This document shows positions 56,694 through 64,000 of a stretch of 64,000 bases of DNA, one piece after another. Location: positions 1 to 64,000 of the forward strand of contig BCHU01000014.1 in assembly GCA_001599715.1 (NCBI GenBank). Direction: 5' to 3'. A model generated the notes under the pieces. That model had not been told where the DNA came from. It searched no databases and saw only the letters and a list, made by a program, of their open reading frames with translations. The position numbers and the translations under genes are program-made. Source of the stretch: Phaeotremella fagi. Lineage: Eukaryota > Basidiomycota > Tremellomycetes > Tremellales > Phaeotremellaceae. Within the stretch, counting starts at the first letter, position 1, and each line of letters begins with the position of its first letter.

Positions 56694-57350
56694 TCAAGGA
56701 CCGACCTGTACGCAAGTTCCGCCAAGCTGAGCAGCTATGAATTGTCAATATCGAGTACCACAAAACAATCACATCATTCCCCTGACTGGACTGATTGTCA
56801 TCACTCACTATAAGCCGCATTCTGCGAACAGGAACCTTTGATGTATAGAGTATAACCTGAACCGTACAGCGCAAATTGTGAGTAATCTATAGGCTGTCCG
56901 CTTCCATAGCACACCGAGGTATCAGTCAAAAAAGAGAAATGATTGCATACTGTATAAATCATGATTGTAAGATCCCTCAAATCAAACCAAAGAGAGGTCC
57001 ACTTACAAGTATCTGGGTCGCAAGTTGTCCGACATGTAGCCACAGAATCACCGCCATAGTTGGCGTCCTAAATAGAGAATAATGAGACAACTCCAAGCTA
57101 TAACATTGCTACTTCCACGTTGACTCACTCCTTCCTGAACATATCCTGGGTAGGATGAGTATACAGAGCTTACAACTGGACTCGTATCTCTTTTCCTGGC
57201 TCTAGTTTTGGATGCCTTGAGACGTTTAACGATCTCCGCCCTCGTTGCTTGTTTGCCTTGAATCGATTTTACCAATTTGTTGGCAGGAGCGAAGGAATTG
57301 ACAAATAACGCACCAAGTGTCAAGGCGAGACTGAGGATAATGAAGCGCAT
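56694..57350 (-). CDS. Secreted six-cysteine protein 1 with Kex2-type site
   Basis: Four exons. Signal peptide MRFIILSLALTLGALFVNSF, a propeptide with KLVKSIQGKQATRAEIVKRL, then RARKR at about 50-54, a dibasic site, followed by DTSPVVSSVYSSYPGYVQEG. The mature part has six Cys with spacings 3, 5, 11, 26 and 13 (ATCRTTCDPDTLCNHF, VCYGSGQPIDYSQFALYGSG, YIKGSCSQNAAYTAQLGGTC). It ends VQVGP. About 155 residues. A second gene 0.6 kb away has the same exon borders, intron phases (0, 1, 1) and cysteine plan. Likely exported and processed by Kex2. Role unknown; it could be a cell-wall protein, an effector or a toxin-like peptide, none supported over the others. Confidence 0.75.
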
Positions 57351-57935
57351 GATTTTTTGAGAGAAGTGTTGGAAAAAGTTACGAGTGAAGGAAAGTTTGC
57401 GTGAAGTGTTTGTTTACTTTTGATATCAGACAGAGATCCTATTTATCATTGAGTTTTGGAAACGACCACAAACACACACCGAATTAAGTGTGTGGCGTAA
57501 TGGACCGTAATGATGGAATGAATACTTGTGCCTTTATGTTTCGTGCTTGGCGTTTTTGAAATTGCCAGCATAGCATGGATTCATGTCGCGGTTACACCGA
57601 ATCTTACGCGTGTTAAGCTAAAAACCACGGTAAGTCTTGTCACTAAGTACGCTACTAAGATAGCATTCGAAACAGCAAAGACAGAGCAAGAACACAGAAT
57701 GAGTATCCCCTGGATGGTGACTAACACCTGTCTATTCACGGATAAACTCTTCCGTAATGGCGAGATCCTCACTCAGGGACGATTCATTTGTGATTACGCT
57801 CTTGACTATTTTTCGGTCCAATGGATGGGCTGACGGAGTAGAATCACACGTTCAGGTGCTTGGCTTTGATGAATGTTTTAGTGTGTCCAGCACCAAAAAG
57901 TGCATACCCCTCTGTGCTCCTATATGAACCTATCT

Positions 57936-58596
57936 TTAGAGAGTCACGGCAACGCAATTCGCACCAAGTGCATTGGCTGTGAGATGTTACCATAGATCCC
58001 AGCACTCCCCCAAAGGAGAGAGGATAATCACTCACTGGTGGCAGTGTTTTGTGCACACGTCCCTTTAACGTAGAGAGTGTAGTAAGAATTCGCTTCAACC
58101 GCGCTGAAATCGTAGGTCGTGGTGGAACCGTAGCAGTGACCGTTGTAAAGGGTAGTGTAAGAGAAATGAGTGCAGGCTATGTGGTTGTGAGAACTTGACC
58201 AAATGTTTTATTGACGAACAAGACTCACAGGTGCTGCCATCGCATGTTGCTCCACATGAAGCTGCGGTTCCATTTGCAGTTATAGTATCCTACAGCACCA
58301 TCAATACCACCAACTGATGACAAAAGTCCACTTACAGTGGTTTGTGCGTAACCAGCATACGAGGAGTATACCTGGGGCACAGGACTAGTCGCTCTCCTCT
58401 TAGGACCAGTTCGAGAGACTTGCTCAAGTCGCCTGACAATCTCCGCTCTTGTCGCTTGTTTACCAATCACTCCTACAGAAGTAGGAAGTGAGCTGACAGC
58501 GTTAACAGCCAAGCAGAGGGTAATGAGGAGGAAGAGCGGACCGGGTAAGACCAGTTTCGATATCCGTTTGTCCCTCCATCCCTTTGATCGGTCCAT
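57936..58596 (-). CDS. Secreted six-cysteine protein 2, paralogue of gene 1
   Basis: Four exons, same architecture as the gene at 56.7 kb. N-terminal MDRSKGWRDKRISKLVLPGP then LFLLITLCLAVNAVSS, a signal peptide. An earlier in-frame ATG at 58644 would give a longer hydrophilic n-region and is less favoured. Propeptide GVIGKQATRAEIVRRLEQ, then the tribasic site PKRR at about 65-68, then ATSPVPQVYSSYAGYAQTT. Six Cys with spacings 3, 5, 12, 25, 13 (ASCGATCDGSTSCTHF, GHCYGSTTTYDFSAVEANSY, YVKGTCAQNTATTNALGANC). It ends VAVTL. Introns are phase 0, 1, 1 at positions matching gene 1. Same uncertainty about role. Confidence 0.75.
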
Positions 58597-58644
58597 TTCC
58601 GAGAGATTACTGACCACGCTCAAATCGCCTCCCCTTTCCATCAT

Positions 58645-59312
58645 TTTAACCCGTGAGTCTAACAGAAAGGAGATGATGTTACAAGCAGTGAGAGGGGACG
58701 TTGTTGGACCGTGAGAAATTGTGGAGATCCACTCACATTGCGAAGCTAATTATAGGTTACTGTACACCAGGTACTTCTGTGTTCCTTGTGGCGTGGATCT
58801 AATTTGGGGACTTTACAAGATGTTCCTTCCGTTTCTTCATTGACTCACCGGTGGAATTGCTTGTATAAACTCCTCGTCATCTTCATACAATTCATGGGGT
58901 ATGTGGATTAACTGAAGTGATTTACAGCATCCTTCTTCGCCATTGTATCAAAGAAACTGTTAGTAACGGTCATTAGCCATCTCGGAGGATTTTCCGCCAT
59001 TAAAGCAATTAGACTTTTGGATTTGTATGGTAAAGATGTTTTCGCTAGATCAACATTCGAACTGTGTCTATTGTGGTGAGGAATGATTGATAGTTTCTCT
59101 TCATTTTGGTGACGCGAAATGTCAAAGATGATGGTAGAATGTAAATCAAGAATTGATGACGCTACTTAATATCAGGGAGTTAGAGGGCATCTCATTACCC
59201 TCAGTGATACATCATACCATACGAACAACTGTGCACTCGATATTGTACTATACCACTCCTGAACTTTCCCCTAGAACTTTATTAATTCAAATATTCACGC
59301 CCAAATGTCCTA
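58645..59312. other. Intergenic region, no gene seen
   Basis: Upstream of six-cysteine gene 2 and before the orphan frame. AT-rich. A weak frame at 59153 is not supported. Confidence 0.35.
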
Positions 59313-59618
59313 ATGGATGCTCCAACCTCATTCAACGACAGTCTCACGAAAGATCTTCAACATACGAAAACACTTTTCACTACAACTTCTCAGGCCGGTA
59401 CCGAGAACATGGATCTTGCAGAGAAGTATGTCAAACATCATGTTACATTCATGTCTTTCTTAGAATGGAAGGAGGAAGTTGGTTGGAAAGGAGTTTTTGA
59501 CGACAATGAGTGTGGATCAACGACACATCCAATTTATGTTTTTCTCGTATCTATCTTACCATTATACGAAAGTATATCTATGTACTGGAGCACAGTAAAT
59601 TTCCGCAAAGGTGCCTAA
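59313..59618 (+). CDS. Orphan single-exon frame, unknown
   Basis: 101 codons from ATG to stop: MDAPTSFNDSLTKDLQHTKT, then a helical middle (NMDLAEKYVKHHVTFMSFLEW) and a hydrophobic stretch (HPIYVFLVSILPLYESISMY) that could be a membrane helix. No domain, no intron signal and no paralogue in the window. Either a small orphan gene or chance. A start earlier in a different frame gives no better product. Confidence 0.3.
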   Translation: MDAPTSFNDSLTKDLQHTKTLFTTTSQAGTENMDLAEKYVKHHVTFMSFLEWKEEVGWKGVFDDNECGSTTHPIYVFLVSILPLYESISMYWSTVNFRKGA

Positions 59619-59939
59619 AAGTTGGTGTCTGATTTCGATTGTTGAAAACTTTGCCTTTGACACCTTGCAGATTTTTGAAAAACTCACAATTTTGACACTC
59701 ACAATCAGTGGATCCCTATTTGCTGTGAAGCTATTCTTATGCCCCACTATGATATATAATGTCAACAATGTGAAGAAAGTACAGGCAAAAGTTGAAATCT
59801 CATGTTCAAAAAGAGAGTGGCACAACCACTGTGTGGCCAATTTTTGAAACAAATGGAGTAACATTCAACAGAAACTAAGTAGCACTTCCTAATCTATCGT
59901 TCCAATGTTTAGAACTAGTACTTAATGTGGTATAGACAG

Positions 59940-61542
59940 CTATTCTACATGTGCAGCCTCTCCCCCAGCCTTCTCCTCGTGATGAACATGAGCCAAACCG
60001 ATCTCATTTCCGCGTCCTTCTTTCATCAAAGCTCGAAGTCTCGAAGCCTCCTTAATAGGATTAACACCTGGAGCGAAGCAAAGATCGATGGATTCCAATG
60101 GTAAGCCCGCAGTCTCTGGGACTACGAAGTAAATGAAGGGGATGAACGCGAGATTACAGAAGGCGAACAACAGATAGAATTTCCATCCAGAGTTTTGGAA
60201 TCCAATAGGGCTGACCATAGTAAGAACGAAGTTAAACAGCCATTGCATCCCAGCACCCAAACCGGATCCGAAAGTTCTATATTGTAAGGTTTGTATCTCT
60301 GTATTGTACATCCATACAGCAGCCATCCAGCCCCAGGTGTAAAAAGACTCGTAAAGGAAGATCAAAGTAGCTGCCACAATACCGGTGGCTTTTGTGTTTA
60401 TCTTCAACATCCCGGCAAGAATGAACATGTCGACACTCATTGCTGCAGCTGAAATCATGAACATTCGTCTACGACCAACGTTCTCGATTAACCACCAAGT
60501 ACCGATTGAAGCGATGAGGAACCAAATTTGAAGGAAACCGCTCATTAAGCTTGCAAGATTGGCGTCGAGTCCGACCGAGTTTTGGAAAATCGATTGAACG
60601 TAGAAGGAGATCACAGTCGATCCACTGAACGGTTGACACATTTGGATTAAACAAGCAGTCAACATTCTTCGCCGAGAGCGGACATTGTCATCAGCTCTAA
60701 AAAGGTCTCTGAATCCCTTCTTAGTTTCAGCTTCAAGATCGACAGCAGCTTGAATATCGTTGAGTTCGTCTTGAACCTCTTGATCGTCCTCGGCACAATC
60801 TTTGAGAGCCGCGAGTGTGGTTCTGGCTTCGTCGTATCTAGACTTCAAGAGTAGATAACGTGGTGATTCAGGCATGAACCTTGATAAGATCACGTTACAA
60901 CTTGCGAGAACAGCTTGGAAAGCGAATGGGAAACGCCAAGAGACACTACCGTAATAGTTTGCCATACCGTAATCGAGGAAATAAGCGATGACCAGACCAA
61001 CAACCAAGAAAGATAACGCTGAACCAATGACTCGACCTCTGATTTCTTTTCTTGTAGTTTCAGCTTGCCAAGTTGGGCATTGAGCTGTGAATATACCAAG
61101 ACCTACTCCACCGATGATTCGTCCTACCAATAGTTGTGGGATACCGAATGATGATGCTTGGATAGCAGCTCCAACTCCGATGATTGACGTTCCGATAGCG
61201 ACGTTATCGCGTCTACCTAGTTTATGACCGAAAGCTACCATGATAAGTGCACCGACCATTGCGAAGAGTTCGAAGATCCCTGACATGAGACCTTGCCATG
61301 TTGCATCGAGATTGAAAACTTGTTCGAAACTGTCCAAGTTCAGTACACCACCTGCACGGCCGTCAGTGTGGATCCCATCATCCTACATGAGTAGAGGCTT
61401 ACCTAAAACACCTAGATCGTATCCGAACAAGATCCATCCCATACCTAGTCCACCACTTAGCGCCAATACTCCACAAACAGGTGAACAAACGCTTACCAGA
61501 AGTGATGGTGATCCCAATAGTAGCATTTCTACCTCGTAACAT
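59940..61542 (-). CDS. MFS sugar transporter
   Basis: Plasma-membrane sugar/proton symporter of the MFS sugar-porter family, about 500 residues. Exon 1 begins MLRGRNATIGITIT, then VLALSGGLGMGWILFGYDLG, VLGGVLNLDSFEQVF, and the large exon. Signatures: AFGHKLGRRDNVAIG (loop 2-3 GRR), LLVGRIIGGVGLGIFTAQCP (with TWQAE instead of the usual P.Y..E), RFMPESPRYLLLKSRYDEA, GRRRMFMISAA, and VPETAGLPLESIDLCF (the PETKG motif with Thr-Ala-Gly). The first intron is inferred as 28 nt with a weak branch, so the start is less certain. Substrate unknown (hexose, lactose or quinate-type). Sits next to another MFS gene on the same strand. Confidence 0.85.
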
Positions 61543-62181
61543 GTTGTTTGAACAATGGAGAGAATTTGGGGGAGGGGCACAAAATCCCCCTCATTCTTAT
61601 ACATGTCTATCTTCACCATCCCAAACCGTGAGTTTCCGGGTTATACCGTTGTTTCCCTTCCAAAATGCAATTCCTCCATCACCTCCTCAGGGTTAATGAA
61701 CGGGATCGAATGTTTTAGTGGAGTTGGTGACTATTTTTGGAAACCATATGGGGCCATGAGGGTTGTCATGCATATGCTGGAGTTGCCGGTTGAATGCCGA
61801 TGTTGTTCTTTTAAGGGTTTGGTCTGTTTGCCTCGTTTTTCCGATCTGGCTTTTAACGGCTAGCGGGTTTCATTTCTGGGAAGGGGACTCTGCAAAGATA
61901 GTGGGCAAGATGATCGAAGAAGAGTCTGGGGGAATGCCTGAGAGGGAATATCCTGCTCTGATACCCTTTGAGCCCTCCTAATTCAGGTAGTGCAACGGCT
62001 TCATCTTTTAGGAATGCAGGGAGCGATTGTGAAGAACGCCAAGCTGAAAATAGCAAAGATAGCATCACTGCTGACCCCGTAGAACAATACATACTCGGAA
62101 AAACTAACACAGACGGATTTCCTTCCTCATACATACTACATATTTCAACAACATAAAATCAAGCCGATCAACGGACACTGT
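61543..62181. other. 639-bp intergenic region between the two MFS genes
   Basis: Promoter of the sugar transporter and 3' side of the DHA1 transporter. Frames at 61555-61863 and 61763-61981 lack any domain. No gene seen. Confidence 0.35.
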
Positions 62182-64000
62182 CTAAGCCTGAGAAGGGAGA
62201 CTGCCCTTTTCACTAGTGGCTCCATCGTTTACTCCTTCAGTTACCGGAAACCCCGCGTATGCCTCCTCAGAGGGGGCGTATTTTGAATATTTACGTAGTT
62301 GAGGACCGTAGATGTAGAACAAGAATGGCATTGGTACGCAGACGAGTGAAATGAATGCCAACACTTGAACCGTTGTTAGCATCACAAGCTAAGATCACCC
62401 ACGTACCAGTTCCAGCCCAATTCGGATTCAAGTTCTCATACATCTGAGTTCCAAACATTGGGAACGCCGCACCAAACAGAGACCTGACGACTGTGTTGGC
62501 AGCTAGCGCACTGGCCGAATGCATCCCAAAACTGTCAATGAGGTAAAGCATGATGGCTGTAAAAATCAGGATATACCCAATACCAAAAGGAACGGTGGCG
62601 ATGATTGGTACAGCTGCGTGTACGTTTGGTGTACATGTCCAAGCGAAGATGAATAATGATATTGGAACTAGCAAGGATCCTAGACAGCAGGTCTCCAATC
62701 TGATTTCAGGTGGGACAGGTAGATGGGAAGGAGTGTTCGCTCTGGCTTTTTGGTATCGGGCTACGGAAAGTTTGTTGAGAATCGTGCCGATGATCATTCC
62801 TGCTCCTATACCCAGGAGAGCTAGACCCGTTTCGCCAACTGTTGGGTGTTAGCTTGGTAGTTTTATGCTTGCGTTTCACTTACGAGACCAACGACGATAT
62901 ACCTGGAATATCAATGGGAAAGCTGTGAACAGGAGGTACAGACTGATCGTTAGTTGCCTTGTTGCAAAATCGACCTTACATTCCATAAATCAAAGCCACT
63001 GGAACGAGAATTTAGTTCAGATCGATAGCACGGAAAATCACTTACAGTACACACTCAAAGTCCAAACGATGACCTCCGTGAACAAAAGTACAAAAGGTCT
63101 GGACAACGCGGTTCTCACTATCTGGGCGGGGGATCTGTGTTCTTGCTCATCATATTTGGAAATGTAATGAACATCTCCACCTGACTTTAGTGAACTTCTG
63201 CGTAGGTCGACCGCTTTCCTTGAGAGAATGGTTGGGGCATATGTTTCTTCGATGAAAAGGACTGCGATCAGACACATGACGCTGAGGTGTCAGCTTAATA
63301 CATCAGTACGTCTTACACGCCAAAACCAAACTGAACGTAGAAAACCGCTCTGAACCCTTTCGCTTGGGCAACTAAATTGTTCAGTAAAAGTAAACATGAA
63401 CTGACCCACCATAACCAGAAACCACAGGGCCAATGACCGGACCAAGTAGTGGTGCCAGTGTAAACAAACCACCTGGAACCACTCTGTCTTCTTTGGACCA
63501 TATGTCAGACAATTGACCACCGCCGTTGGTGACAGGTGCACAACCGAATGTACCAGCTAGAAACCTCGTGATAAGGATTGTTTCGATGTTTTGAGCGAGT
63601 GCGCCGGCCAAATTGAAGATCACGAAAAGCGGGAAGGAGATCAAGAAAGCGAATCGACGTCCTACATTGGTGACATTCAGCTCTCTGCTGACGGCGAGTG
63701 GGGACCTACCTTTGATTTCAGATATGGGAGCCCATAACAATGGACCAAGTGCAAGACCTAAAGTCAACTCATTTACCGCCACAAAACTTACCAACTAGAT
63801 ACAAACTCATTCCTCCAATAGCCAGCTCCGAACTGGTTCCAGGAAATCGAATGACGATATCCTCAATTCCAGCAGCATAGGCACTGGAAGCAAAAATGGG
63901 GCAAAGAGTGACGATAGCTAGCAACCCAGTGAATCTCCATTTCTTGGCCCTCGACCATTGAAGTGGATCACTGGGATCTTGGGTACCGAAATCGATGATA
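62182..64000 (-). CDS. MFS DHA1-type transporter, 5' end outside window
   Basis: Drug:H+ antiporter-1 (12-helix) family, polyamine/multidrug exporter type. The last exon ends LFYIYGPQLRKYSKYAPSEE and SEKGSLPSQA. Earlier exons show FVAVNELTLGLALGPLLWAP followed by ISEIKGRSPLAV (loop 2-3), NIETILITRFLAGTFGCAPV then TNGGGQLSDIW (helix 4), GPVIGPVVSGYGG (the DHA1 motif C), FIEETYAPTILSRKAV, and FGIGYILIFTAIMLYLIDSF. Several introns of about 45-60 nt. The start codon lies past base 64000, so the first helix or two are missing. Substrate unknown. The upstream 63801-64000 stretch continues coding. Confidence 0.82.

Overview
The window is nuclear DNA of a basidiomycete fungus, most probably a Tremellomycete (Cryptococcus/Kwoniella relatives). 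The evidence is: dense protein-coding genes on both strands, almost all split by very short introns (many 31-40 nt) with a CTGAC/CTAAC branch site next to the acceptor; a dual-module hybrid histidine kinase with the layout I recall for Cryptococcus Tco2; a Zn2Cys6 factor, a Rac GTPase with a CaaX end, flavocytochrome b2 and Pub1/TIA-type RNA-binding protein. Exon joins given here were made by hand, by matching splice signals and reading frames. No tRNA, rRNA, CRISPR array or intact transposon was recognised.

Layout. 1-10.3 kb: 3' part of an aldo/keto reductase, a DUF1772 membrane protein, a GRAM-VASt sterol-transfer-like protein, a WW-domain protein with very long disordered repeats, a purine-cytosine permease and a seven-helix membrane protein. 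10.5-17.8 kb: two hybrid histidine kinases in tandem, one GAF-type and one dual-module Tco2-like. 18-26.4 kb: DUF218/YdcF-like protein, a PhyH dioxygenase divergent from flavocytochrome b2, a BCL7-like acidic protein, the E2 enzyme UBE2C, and Pub1. 26.8-31.2 kb: four tandem genes of one unrecognised family. 31.5-39.1 kb: a second PhyH dioxygenase, a Zn2Cys6 factor, a four-helix membrane protein, a second unrecognised tandem pair, and a histidine-phosphatase protein. 39.2-45.6 kb: three small Ser-rich proteins, a Rac GTPase and a secreted carboxylesterase. 45.6-54.6 kb: a 2.6-kb gene-poor stretch, a bZIP-like factor, a mitochondrial rhodanese and mitoribosomal protein mL44. 54.7-64 kb: an F-box-like protein, two tandem secreted six-cysteine proteins with Kex2-type sites, a small orphan ORF, a sugar-type MFS transporter and a truncated DHA1 transporter.

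The housekeeping genes (UBE2C, PUB1, RAC, mL44, CYB2, rhodanese) are interleaved with lineage-specific families, most of them local tandem duplications: the 26.8-31.2 kb quartet, the 36-37.7 kb pair, the Ser-rich trio and the six-cysteine pair. The most novel material is the quartet, whose homology shows in conserved intron positions and phases more than in residue identity. One member carries a 91-bp tandem duplication spanning an intron-exon unit. No single multi-gene pathway was recognised. The nearest to functional grouping are the two sensor kinases and the set of transporters and secreted proteins at the right end.
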